From the NCBI GenBank assembly GCA_030490835.1, contig CM059971.1, positions 77,580,224-77,644,223 of the forward strand: a stretch of 64,000 bases of DNA. The letters are read 5' to 3'. A model generated the notes under the pieces. The model was not told the origin of the DNA. It saw nothing but the letters and a program-made list of their open reading frames with translations, and ran no database searches. A program made the translations under genes and the position numbers. This DNA comes from Annona cherimola. Taxonomy: Eukaryota > Streptophyta > Magnoliopsida > Magnoliales > Annonaceae. This document shows, piece after piece, positions 42,364 to 53,700 of the stretch (positions are counted from its first letter, which is position 1; every line of letters begins with the position of its first letter).

Positions 42364-45028
42364 CATATCATAACAACTATTTTTTTTAAGATTAGTAATC
42401 GCAAGGCCAAACTATTTAAATGGAACGAAATAAAAAAAAATGATGTTGTTAGTAATATATTGGCTGGTATCTGTTACACAATCAGTAAGTATAAAATCAT
42501 TTGAGAATAATATTATAAAAAAATATTGACTATAATAAGTGTCCTTGGTAATCATATAAAAAAAGAGTGTTAGGAGCAGGATAGTTCTCAATCCCATTTT
42601 ATTTGTAAGACAAAAAAAAAAACTTTCTAGCTAGTCAAATCAATCCATTTAACATAATAACAGAATCCAAGCCTTATTAGCCCAATCCATAAAATTTTTG
42701 TTGTTATTTTAGGTGTCCACTTTTCGATCAGGAACTTTTATCAAATCAGTAGAGACTTTCTGTTTTTACCCTTGCTTTCTACGATCAACATTCACAAAAT
42801 TAGACAATATAATCTCTTGACATAATCCTCATTATGCTAGACAATGATGCATTTAGTTTCAATCGATTCTTTGTACTTTCAATTGCAGATGGTTATTTGG
42901 TCATTGCAAACTATATCCACATTCAACTCACCATTCATCCATACCTGAATTGAGATCGTAGGTGCAACCGGTGACATTGCATCCACCATAGCCTTCTCCT
43001 TCGGGCACGGCAACGAGAGGTAGATTATACCCGTCCACAATGCTAACATCATAGTAGTCCTCATCTAGGCCCATTCCCAGCGTAACCTCGAAGAGGGTGA
43101 CTGGTGGAGCGGCGCCCATCCCTGCACATTCCAGCTTTCCACCGCAGTCCCCTGTTTGGCACACACCGGCCCCCAGTCCATTGAAGTTGCATCCGGTCCT
43201 CGCCCATATTCTCCCAGACCACCCCACCGGCGCCGGAATCCTCATGCTTTGGCCTGCGTCCAGAAGGAATCCAGTCGTTGGGAGCGGCGGCGAGCCTGCC
43301 CCTGAGAGTGTTCCGGGCCATATGGGGTGGGAGCAGCTGTTTGTTATGGTGATTGCACATGACAACGCTCGGGGCAGGGCCATTAATAAAAGTGAAATGC
43401 TGGTGAAGAAAATGAATGGCTTTGCAGATGGTGCAGGCAGTGGTGGAGCCATGGGCAATGGGGAGATAGATGAGGATGGATTTGGAGAAGGGAGGCATTG
43501 CTAAATAGTGAAATGCAACTTGGGTGGCCTCTCCAACAAGAAATACCTCCTATGACATCTGAAGAAAACAGAAATGTGTAAATATTGGTAGAAAGTCCTT
43601 GGGTTTAAAGGAAGGTTCCTTTCTTGGATTGACAAAAGCAATATTGGTAGAAAGTCCTTGGGTTTGGAGAAAAGCATCAAATTCTCCGACACTGACTATG
43701 ATCGCACGGTAGAGGAGCTAGGCCAGGAATCTGACGGATGGAATAAAATCAGGAAGAAAATATATAACACTTCATGGCTCGATGTATTTGTTTCCTGAAG
43801 GGTCTGTTGGGGTACTAGGAGTTTGGATTTGGAATTGGAGTGCGAATTGGCTCGGGCTCACTCTCGTCGTGTCAATCCAACTCCCTCCATTACTAAAAAC
43901 TCAACCTATCCTATTCCGACTTCATTTTTGGAATACATCATTCTAATCCTAAACCAACACGAAGAAAATTGTTTTGCTTTCTGGTTGAATTCGGATTGAT
44001 GAATGGAACTAAAGTTTTAAATTGGTATCTTGGATTTTGTTCATTTTTGTCAAAATTCTTTTAAGAATTTAATTTCAATACTCGGATTTTAATAAATAAT
44101 AGGAAAAGATGTAGGAGATAAATGCTCACTAGGATTAGAAAAACGAGAGAAATGAAAATTTTTATGTTTATGCATATAGTTATTGCTTACTAGTTGGAAC
44201 ATTTTAATTTGGGTTGCCCAACGTCCAACAGCCCACGGCTCACATCCACCAAACTAGGTTTATGGACTGAAATTATGGCCCAGGTCGGGTCTGTACATAA
44301 TACATCCTACTGACTTGACCGCCTACATGAAATATTGTGATCTAAGGCTTCATGTAGTTACAATGGCTTTGACGTGAGACTTCTTCTTCTTCTTCACCTG
44401 ATCACCTCAGTCTTCGGCATTCACGGGATTGAGAGAAAAGAAATACACCAATGCGTCGGGGAGTGATCTTGTCGGGTCGGCTTAGTCCACCTATTTTTTA
44501 AAATTTTTAATTTATTTTTTAAGTGTGTTTAATTCGTATACGAAGTTTTATAATTCTTAAATATGCGTGCCTATTTTTTTTATTTTCAAGAATACTATTT
44601 TCTGAGGGATATTTAAGTCATTGCACCCCAAAAATAATGCTTTTTAAAAATAAAAAATTATATAAATATATACGAATATTGTAAATTTTAGTATATGAAT
44701 TAAATATTTTAGGAAAATAATTTTGTAAAATAATTTTAAAAAATTAAAAAAAGTAAGTCTATTAGGCCGGTCATAACAAGATTACTCTCCCAATGTATAT
44801 ATCTAAGCTCATGTAATAAAATCGAATGAATAAAATTCATTATTTGTTCGAATTTCAAAGGGGTTTCTTTTATTTGTGGTCTTCTCCAGCCGCTCTTTCC
44901 TCCGTCTAATCGCACCCACTTACCCGTCCAGCTTTTAGATTATTCTCTTGATTTGATTTTTTCTCCCTAAAAGTATCACAAAAGAATGAGTTGTACGTGC
45001 GGTGAAAGAATCACTGCATCTCTGGTTT

Positions 45029-45918
45029 CCACGTAACTTCTTCTACAACTCGTTTGGAATTTCGATTTATTTGGATGGATATAATTAATTAGTTTAAGTT
45101 TCCGAGTACTTTACCCTCATCCCAAACCAAAACCCATATTACATTTTGGTTGGAAAGAATCCAAATTTCGCTGCCCCAAAAGTCAATTAATCTAAACAAT
45201 GTAAATTTCGTATTATTCGAATGAATTCATGAGCTAACCTAACATAGTTGAGCACGTGGTTAGCTAAGAACAAGTCCAGCCCAATCGGCCCATACTAGAG
45301 TCGAAACTTTCGACCCTGTTCGATCTACCAGAAATTTTTATTGTTCTCTTTACATATGTGGCCATCATCTCTGGATCGTGCAATCGATCAGATTCTCAGC
45401 TTTACGTTGCACAGGCGGAGAGATTCATGAGATTGGTTCCGCTCCCCATTTCACAGCTTTGACTGGTGGTTTCCAATCCACCATTCAACCGGCAATATTT
45501 GCTGGCCCAGTTCTCTTTTTCCTGATCCCCATATCCTTTCGCCTAATGGCACAGCACTACTAGAAACTTTTCCAGTTTCAGGGCCTGTTTCGCAATGCGT
45601 TCCTACTTTCCAAGAATTCATGAATGTTCTTCTGAAGCACCAAACTCTGCATATTTCCGGTATCTTCTAGGAAATATTCCTTGCTGCTTACTGCAAATGT
45701 GAGATCGGTAGGATTTTGGTGTTTATAAACCCTAGTCCAAACGGGTTAATGCAGTGCAGTTGTTGGCCGAAGGTAGATATTAACTACTGCATATCTATAG
45801 CGTTTTTGTCGCTGTCTACTATTAATCAAATTAAGCATGGTCCATTGTCTTCATAGCTCATTTCTCATGATCATCGCACCCATGTATAAATTCATAGAAA
45901 CATTAGTTGGATATATAT
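45029..45918. other. Single-copy intergenic, no gene recognised
   Basis: Beyond the right edge of the duplication. A frame at 45378-45563 has no domain or good start context. Nothing else was supported. Confidence 0.45.
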
Positions 45919-46044
45919 GTGCTCTACTAGAGGTGGTTCTATGTTACTCCTTCTATTTTTGAGATGTTGATGATTAATACAAAATTCAATTTATTTATTA
46001 TATTTAGCCGAGCGCATGCGGAACAACCATGCACCCGGCCCGAA

Positions 46045-46078
<34 letters not shown>

Positions 46079-46848
46079 TTCATGAACAAGTAAAATTATG
46101 TGTATTAAATTTATAAACTAAATTTTTACCATTTTGAATGTTTGTAAGTATTTTTTTGGTTTTTTAAACATAGTAGTATTTCCGTAACTTTTAGTTTTTA
46201 AATAAATTGGCATTTTCATAATTTTCTAGTCTGAAAATAACGGAAATGACATTGTGTTTAAAACTCCAAAAAAATACTTAAAAACATACAAAAATGGTAA
46301 AAACTTGATTTATAGATTTAATACACATAACTTTACTTGTCCATGAAAAATGAAAAAATAAAAAAATATATGCTTTTGGGCGGGGTGCATGGGAGGTCGT
46401 AAAAGATATGACCTCTTATATTCAACTTCATGTATTTAGCTAAGAAATCAAGTTTTATACAAATCAAATACATGTTTGGGCCACATTTGCTAAAAAAAAT
46501 ATATATATTCGTATATAAATTAGAAAAAATATTTAGGTCCATTCGCATATGTATTAAAATACAATAATATTTTATATAATCGTTTATTCATATTAGGATG
46601 ACATTTTAGATAGTTTCGATGTTCAAAATACTATTTTAAATTTTATATTTAGCATTAAGCTATTTTATTATGTTGATTTCACACATTTACAAATGAGATT
46701 TTGTATAATTGTACTAAATAAATTAAAAAATTTCTATAATAATATAAATAATACTAAATATGAGAGGGAGCGGAATTTTCATTAATCATTAAGATATTAA
46801 AAATAAAAAATTTACATAAGATAAGATTTTCATAGTGGCATTCCCAAA
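45919..46848. mobile_element. Family A MITE interrupted by a family B MITE
   Basis: Left part has TTCTATGTTACTCCTTCTAT and AATTTATTTATTATATTTAG; right part continues the family from about 46426 (TTTAGCTAAGAAATCAAGTT, TGGGCCACATTTGCT) to GATTTTCATAGTGGCATTCC. The break in the middle is filled by 46008-46415. Confidence 0.6.
46008..46415. mobile_element. Family B foldback MITE nested in family A MITE
   Basis: Inverted arms include CCATGCACCCGGCCC on the left and GGGCGGGGTGCATGGG on the right. The core holds AAATTGGCATTTTCATAATT and GGAAATGACATTGTG. The flanks TTATATTTAG (45998-46007) and TTATATTCAA (46416-46425) look like a slightly decayed 9-10-bp TSD, as in Mutator-like elements. It also contains a TA microsatellite (about 46050-46075). 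Confidence 0.65.
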
Positions 46849-47141
46849 TTTATAAATAGCCAAAGATGGCCGGACGTATTCTCGAGTTCAACCTTTTTAT
46901 TGTGACAAGGTTGGGATCTTTAATATGATTTGATTAACTATGGTTAAAAAATTATTTTAATCAAAATATTATATATATTTTTTATTAAAAACAGTATACA
47001 AAGGGGTAATTAAAAAGATTATGCATAATTAAAAGGTTGGAACAGTACCAATTAAGAAAGTCCAAAGAAAAAAAAACGCTGGAACAGTAATGCGTCATAG
47101 AGCGCGCGAGGCATGCATGGAAGAGATGAAAACACTGGGTA

Positions 47142-47312
47142 CTACCGGCAGCTGGCATTGGGCGTGGGATTGTAGGTGGGCATGAACAGACAGCAGCCGA
47201 AGCATCTCCGGTACTCTGCCGGCCGGCCCACCAGAACGTAGCGTGATTGCTGACGATCAGTGATTGGAGGAAACAGCGGCCTTTTGCTCTGCTCGCCAAC
47301 CTTTGCAGCTGG
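47142..47312 (-). CDS. Possible 3'-terminal exon, Cys-rich C-terminus, unidentified
   Basis: On the minus strand an AATATTGTAG acceptor-like site is followed by 56 open codons and a TAG. The peptide includes SKRPLFPPITDRQQSRYVLV and ends FGCCLFMPTYNPTPNASCR, in a GC-rich island surrounded by AT-rich DNA. I cannot assign a family and find no upstream exon. It could be the last exon of a lost gene, a captured fragment, or chance. Confidence 0.25.
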   Translation of the reverse strand, partial: PAAKVGEQSKRPLFPPITDRQQSRYVLVGRPAEYRRCFGCCLFMPTYNPTPNASCR

Positions 47313-48783
47313 CTACAATATTAATATGATTGGCGAAGCAGTAGTCGGTTTGGCATTCTGGCATGTTTCTTCGTCCCAGTTTGTCATTTCCAGACTTTTA
47401 TTAATTATTTCTCTAATCATCGCGTACACGGTGATGATATATAAAGAAAACTCTCTGGTTCGTGCATCTGAAATTGGAAAACCAGTTTTGCACAATATTA
47501 TTAAGCACTTGTATTTGGTTATATATTATCGTACATATTTCTTTTCTAAATGAAATAAATAATAAATATATAGTATACCTGCATATTGGGGAATCATTAG
47601 ACGCGATGTATGGAAATAAATATATAATCTTGAACTGCTACTAGTACTATTATTAAAACTTGATTTATTTATCTCCATTCGCTTTAATCGATAGCAGAGG
47701 TAAGTTTGTTTTGAAAAGTCAGCAAGGAACGCTGTCGTTTAGACAATCAAACAAAACTGGTACACGTCATATATATTATACCCAGCCAGACAATAGAACA
47801 AAAATGATGTAGGATATTACTTATAGATAGTAAAACAAAATGATTTGCCATATATATGGTCCTTAATTTGGATCTTTCATGTACGACATGAATATCGTCA
47901 TTTGGAAAGCGTAAAGAAAAAGCTTGATTTCTTTGGATTTTTAAATTCTCATTTTTAATAGGAGAGAGAGAGAGAGGAAATGGTTACATGTGACAAGGAG
48001 ACATGGTTTTGTCATGAAGGGGACAAGTACTATATATGTAAAATAATGCATGTCCAAGCTAAGAAACTACTGGATCATTGAATGCCCATGACAAAAACTT
48101 TGATTTTTAGCAACCAGAATTTTGTTGCCAAAACGTTAAAATTTGGTCGCCAAAGGTCGATTGCATATGTCGTATACTGACCACCATCAAATATTTTGGT
48201 TATCAATAACTTATATTTTGATTTTGATGATTATAAAAGCATTATCATTGTTATGGATATTTTTCCTTACTACTGATTATTTGTATATTTAAAAATGATA
48301 GAGTTCTTAATCTTAGATATATTAACCTTGAAGGATTAACCAAGGAGCATCACTTGCAAAATAAAAGCCATGAAAATTACATTAGAAAGTCCTTTGACAT
48401 ACACTCTCTAACACTCAAGTCAACAAAGGAATGGCTATATACCAAGTAAAGAAAGCTAAGACTCAACCGAGCACATCCGGTGTCATGAGTGATCCCTCCT
48501 TTTACAAGGGTGCTTACCAACTTAGGATTCGTGTTATTATACGAAACCTTCACCTAGTGAAAAATACCTTTTTGTAATTGGATATGTAATATGAGTAAGA
48601 TTTAGGTCATAAGAAGCTATGGTAATCATAATTAACCACATTTTAAGAGTTGAGATGCCTAAGGTCCATTTTGCATGCTAAAAGAGTTAGGACCTACTCT
48701 CAACTATTGGTCACTTTAGGTCTTCGGAACCTGTTAAATGTATCATGATTGGAAAACATTTAAAGAAGACCTAAGTATATAGC
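47313..48783. other. Intergenic, no gene recognised
   Basis: AT-rich, with a short GA microsatellite near 47962-47976. Small open frames at 47260-47644 lack any coding signal. Confidence 0.45.
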
Positions 48784-49100
48784 ATTGGGCACATACACCT
48801 TTTTTAACTTTTTTTTGAATTTTTTTTATTAAACTATAAATCTTAGTGTATTTAACAACTGTATTAATTTTTACTATTTTTAGAGTATTTCAGATATTTA
48901 TTTTTTATTTTTAAAAATCAGTGGCATTTTAGTAATTTTAAATTACCTAAAATGTCACTAATTTTCAAAAATCAATAATAAATATCTAAAATGCTCCAAA
49001 AATTGTAAAAATTTATACACATATTAAATACATCTAGATTAACAATCTTGTAAAAAAAATTCAAAAAAATTAAAAAAAGAATGTATGCGCCCGGGAGCAT
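48784..49100. mobile_element. Family B foldback MITE, best copy
   Basis: Left arm begins near GGGCACATACACC and the right arm ends GAATGTATGCGCCCGGG, imperfect inverted complements, with a palindromic core AGTGGCATTTTAGTAATTTT against CTAAAATGTCACTAATTTTC. AGCAT lies on both sides. It is about 317 bp with no coding capacity. Decayed relatives are at 503, 4370, 5205, 15860, 34640, 46008 and 53360. Confidence 0.65.
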
Positions 49101-49124
49101 CGAGGGATCAAAGTCCTACCTAAA

Positions 49125-49657
49125 CAGGCCTGCTTCTATATAACCGAGTTACATAGAAGTAGTTCTATGTAACCTCCACAAATTTTAAGATTTCGATACT
49201 TGATAAAAAAAAATAAAATTCATTAATTGTATTTAATGTCATTTGTTTAGCTAGGAGACCAAGTTTGATCTAAATTCAATATGTGTATAAGCCACATTTG
49301 CTCAAAAATAAGTAGATTCATGTGTAAATTAGTAAAAATGTTTATATTCATTCACATATATATTGAAAAGTCGTAATACTTTATAGAATCATTTATTCAT
49401 ATAGTAATAATATTTTATATGGTTTAGATATTGAAAATACTACTTAAATTTTGATATTTAGCATTAAATTATTTTATTTCATTGATTTTGTATGTTTGTA
49501 GATGGGCCCAAATGCAGTGATACTAGAGAAGTGAAAGAGTTTTCATAATAATATAAGTTATGTTAACACAATGGATGAAGTGGATTTTTCATTAACTATT
49601 CAGATATAAGAAATAAAGGGTGTTACATAGAAGGGGGTTTCACAAAAGCGCTCCTAA
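49125..49657. mobile_element. Family A MITE with 8-bp TSD
   Basis: Starts CAGGCCTGCTTCTATATAAC and ends CACAAAAGCGCTCCTAA, imperfect inverted repeats, bounded by TACCTAAA at 49117-49124 and 49658-49665. A perfect 8-bp TSD and CAGG ends point to a hAT-type MITE and help classify the whole family. Inner motifs include GGAGACCAAGTTTGATC and AAACACAATGG-like sequence. Confidence 0.75.
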
Positions 49658-49665
49658 TACCTAAA

Positions 49666-50878
49666 TTTATTAAAATTATAAAGTACTTAATATAAATTAT
49701 TTAAATTAAAAGTTCAGGTTATTTGGCTTATGTAATTTGGTTTGGGTTTTAAGCTACTCAATTAAGATTATGCTTAACCTAAACCAAATCATATTATAAT
49801 TTAGTTTAGATTAAACACAAATTCATAACTTGAAATTCAAACAATATCAATTCAAATCATTTAAAATACAGGTTGCAAGGATTGTCATTTGGGTTACTTG
49901 ATCCTTGCTTCACCCCTAAGTGTGAGTGAGCACTGAAGTTAAATATGGTCTAGCCAGGCCAAATTAGCCATCCATATGGCCTAACTGTGTTGGTGGATGT
50001 ATTAGATTGAATAATATATTACATAGGCTGAATAGGTTTTACATTCCATATCACTCTTTTATATGTCTTGGAGAGATACTATCAAATTTTTTTTGTTAGG
50101 TTACATGACATGTTCACTAAATATTTGGTTAACGGAGGTACTATAGTTTCTTAATTTTACATTAATTATTGGTCTAGATAATCAAAATTGTTAAAGTTAG
50201 CATAGTCCTTGAGGAAACAATAATCTTTCTATACTATTTGCAATGATACACATACTTATAAAAATATATTATACATCTCAGCTACCTACTACATGAAGCC
50301 ACTTTCCCAAGGGATAATAATATTAAGGGCTTGGAAGATGAAAGACTAGGCGTTGGGGCCAAGGGAAAGGGGTTGGTCTAATTGATATTTACTTCTAAAG
50401 GAAATAGGGGCAAGTGAGCTCAACGTTTCAAGCACAATCTTGTTAGTCATTTTCTCTAATTTATAGGACCTTCTAAGACCACCTCTTTTACTCTATGTAG
50501 CTCCCCCCAATCATGATTTTATCTTTTCAACAATTGCATGGATTAGTAATTTTCGGTTCTTGCAAGATGAGTTTACCCTTCTAGAAGCTTCTATGATTAA
50601 CGTTCTTATTAAAGAGCAATTATATGTATGCTTGCTAAGCAGTGTGTGTTATTGTTGTAGCCCCGTGCTCATCAATGCAATGTTTATGAAGTAAAAGTAT
50701 TTGCTCATTGCCCCTTCGTTGAAGTTTCATATACTAATAAATATTTTGTACATATTGATAGAGATAACTATTTTATTCCCGTAAACTAAGTTGAATGAAG
50801 TGTCTTCTTTTTATCTGTTAGGTAGTATCCTAAGTGATCATATGACTATAGGAAGGACATCTATCCATGTTCTTTAAC
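49666..50878. other. Intergenic, no gene recognised
   Basis: About 49690-49920 has AACCTAAACC/GGTTTGGGTT-type motifs in both orientations and ends near TTCACCCCTAAG, possibly an old hAT-like remnant. The rest shows nothing supportable. Confidence 0.4.
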
Positions 50879-51445
50879 AAAAGTAGGCCACTTGGTGTTC
50901 CAAAGGATTTTAGTCTTGAATGAGATATATATTGTATGAAATTTTTTATTCCTAAGACAGTTTTTTTTAATTTGTAATACAACTTTTTACATTTCTAATA
51001 CAATTTTTCTCATTCTCAATATATATGATTACATTTCTATCGTAGTTCTTCACCCTATTCAAGTCTCTTGTATTATTTCAAAAAGTTAACTCTTTGCAGT
51101 ATAGCTTTGTTGGTTGCTTCAATCAAGCATTTTGATTGGAGATACACTATCTAGACTTTTCTACAAAAGAAGGCCGCTCCGTGTTTCAAAGGATTTTAGT
51201 ATCTTGAATGAGATATGTATGGCATGAAATTTTTTGTTCCTAAGATAGTCTTTTAATTTTTAATACAACTTTTTACATTTCTAATACAACTTTTCTCATT
51301 CTCAATACATATGATTACGTTTCTATTTTAGTTCTCCATTTCATTCAAGTCCCTTGTATTATTTCAAAAAGTTAACTCTTTTCGTATGGCTGCTTTGCTC
51401 GTTGCTTCCATCAAGCATTTTGATTGGAGATACACTACCAAAGAA
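50879..51445. repeat. 286-bp tandem repeat, two units
   Basis: Units about 50879-51164 and 51165-51445 share CAAAGGATTTTAGT, TTGAATGAGATAT, TTTCAAAAAGTTAACTCTTT and CAAGCATTTTGATTGGAGAT. They are roughly 88-90% alike by eye. No open frame spans them. Confidence 0.85.
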
Positions 51446-52641
51446 CCACATCTCTTGGAGCTGTGGGCTCCAAAGGCCTAACTTTTAGCACTTTTAGCAA
51501 TGTTGTTGGTTGCTAAAGCTTAATGGTCTAACTTTTGGCAATGATGTTGATTGGTAAAGTTTAATATTCCTAGAATGATCTTTTGTTTTTTATATTATTC
51601 TTCGTAGTGCTATATCCCTAAATAGTAAATATGCCCTTAGCTTTATCTCCAACAAAATACATCGTAAGTTAATTACAATTTACACTTTCCATAATTATAT
51701 TTTAAATAGGTGCATGTGTCCTTAAGTGTGCTAATTAATATTGAGATCTAATATCAACCAGGTGTTGTTCAGTTAGTCATGGACGCTAGCAACAAAGCAG
51801 TGGATACAGTTTCAACTCGCCATTGGAGTCATTTGTGGTGGAAGCTTGTTTGTTGTCTTTCCCATGTGGATGATGAAAACTTATGGTTGTCTCCTGAGTT
51901 GATTATTGAACTTGATTGTAATATGAGATGAGAAATAATATTATACAGCAAATAAAAAAATATTGAGATCTACTGAAATCCTCTTCTTTTGATCGCCATT
52001 GGATAATTAATGGTCCAAACTTTGACGTAGAATTTAAGAAAGTCAACTACAACCTCTGACTCCCCTCTATTTCACAGCTTAAATTGGCAGTCAACTTGAG
52101 AATAGTTATAACAATTAATTCGCAGACGAATTTGAATTCTTCATGCATTTATCTGAAAACTTAATGTATGAAGCAAAACGCAACAAGGAAAAGTTTTTTG
52201 CCGTACATCAAACCCACCAAAGACGTTGCCACTTGCCACCAACGATATCAATTACCCGGCACTCAAAATCTGGGGTTGCAGGTGCGTTTATAATTACTTT
52301 AAACAAACTGGATAAATGAAAGGATATACGTGACTAATTAATTAGATTTACAAACGACTAATACAAATTTTCAAAATGCAAAAGGTGCAATATATCATTA
52401 CTTAATTCGATTAACATGAATTGCACGGCATGATGTAAAAAGTATGGTTCAGAGAGCCTTATTCTGCATTTGCATAATTATCCAAACAAAAATGCATGAT
52501 TAGTGTAAAATCTCAAATTAAATAAAAATGCATGTCATTATGATATGACAAACAGTTCGAACAAAAGCCAAGATCTCAGCCCAAACCCTTTGTCTCATCT
52601 CAACACCCCCGCAAATTGCAAACTTTTGTGTCATAGCTAAG
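51446..52641. other. Intergenic, no gene recognised
   Basis: A 50-codon frame from an ATG at 51779 has no recognised domain. No element ends or RNA genes were seen. Confidence 0.4.
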
Positions 52642-53232
52642 TAGGGGTGTTAATGGTCATGGTCAACCCGTTAACTTACTCATCTAACCCATCTATAAAT
52701 AGGTTTGGATTGAAATTTTTGAATAAATGGATTATGATCCGCTAGCCCATTCAACTATTTAATTAAATAAACGGATTAGTGTTAAGATTTTATAACCCGT
52801 CAACCAGTTTAATAACCCATCTAACCCGTTCAACAAATTTAATTCATTTAACCCATTGAAGTTTTATATACATAAATGTAAACTTTTTAATTATTTTTCC
52901 TGCTAAGTCTTCCTTCCGCTGCCTAGTTTTCATTTTTCCATTACTACCCTAATTTTATTTTCCTATTATTGTCTTATTTTCATTTCCCATATATCAAAAA
53001 TACCCTTTTGTCTCTCTTCGTGAAATCATTATCTGCTAGAGTTTAGGCCTTCAAGTCGTTTGTTATACAATCCGTTAACAACCTGCTAACCCATTTATTA
53101 AATGGGTTGTAAATAGGTTAGAGTTAAGATTTTTAAAATGAGTTAATAAACGTATTAGGGTTGAGATATTTTAAATGGGTTAGGATTATGATCAAGTTTT
53201 AACCTGTCCAACCCAATCCGTTAACACCCCTA
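52642..53232. mobile_element. Second non-autonomous hAT element, same family, inverted
   Basis: Ends TAGGGGTGTTAATGGTCATG and AATCCGTTAACACCCCTA. The body matches the complement of 39467-40041 (GGTCAACCCGTTAAC, ATTATGATCCGCTAGCCC). It is 591 bp. The flanking octamers TAGCTAAG and TCGTTGAG agree at only 5 of 8 positions, so this insertion is older than the one in the TLP gene. Confidence 0.85.
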
Positions 53233-53359
53233 TCGTTGAGACAAGGTCTCGACCTTTTGAGTTGAAAGGTTAGGAGCAATCCCTTATTTGAATGCTAGGA
53301 AGCGAAGGGGATATTTGATAATATTGATTTTGGTAGATCACAATCCTGTCCACTCGAGT

Positions 53360-53700
53360 GCACTTAGTTTTTGTGCACCTGAAGTGCAAATACTCATTTT
53401 TTAATTTTTAAAATTTTTTTACATAACTATTAATCTAAGTTTATTTAACATATGTATATTAAGTTTTTACTAATTTTAGAAATTTTGAGATATTTATTTT
53501 GGATTTAAAAAAATCAGTGGCATTTTAATAATTTTAAATTATTAAAAATGTCACTAATTTTTAAAAATTCATAAAAATATCTAAAAATCTTCAAAATTGA
53601 TGTACATGTTAAATACATTTAAATTAAAAGTTTTATGAAAAATTTTAAAAATATATTAAAAATGTGTTAAAGATACTCTGGTGCATTGAAGCTAACTGCA
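53360..53700. mobile_element. Family B MITE
   Basis: Core AATCAGTGGCATTTTAATAA against ATTAAAAATGTCACTAATTT; ends carry GTGCACCTGAAGTGCA and TCTGGTGCATTGAAGC. Boundaries are approximate. Confidence 0.55.

Larger units (their letters stand above)
39309..43452 (-). pseudogene. Thaumatin-like protein copy 2, exon 2 split by hAT element
   Basis: Exon 1 (43452-42945) encodes the same protein as the intact copy and keeps the GTATGG donor. Exon 2 starts at 40151, but after 40042 it is interrupted by a 575-bp hAT element; the rest resumes at 39466 and reaches the TAA at 39309-39311. Reading through the insertion keeps the frame open for a few dozen codons of transposon sequence and then stops, so the last ~50 residues with four conserved cysteines (213, 226, 243, 253) are lost. 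Small changes elsewhere include A188 to P and S239 to T, compared with copy 1. Splicing out of the element could in principle rescue it, but I see no evident splice sites at its edges. The intron is 40152-42944. Confidence 0.88.
35701..45028 (+). repeat. Tandem segmental duplication, unit 2 (~9.3 kb)
   Basis: Partner of 22541-35186. It begins within copia leader sequence (ATTCAATCTTTTG), switches at 36496-36502 to sequence matching 26783 onward, and ends at TCTGGTTT (45028). Identity is lower in the MITE-rich left part, very high from about 39011 to 44170, then lower again. Confidence 0.92.
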
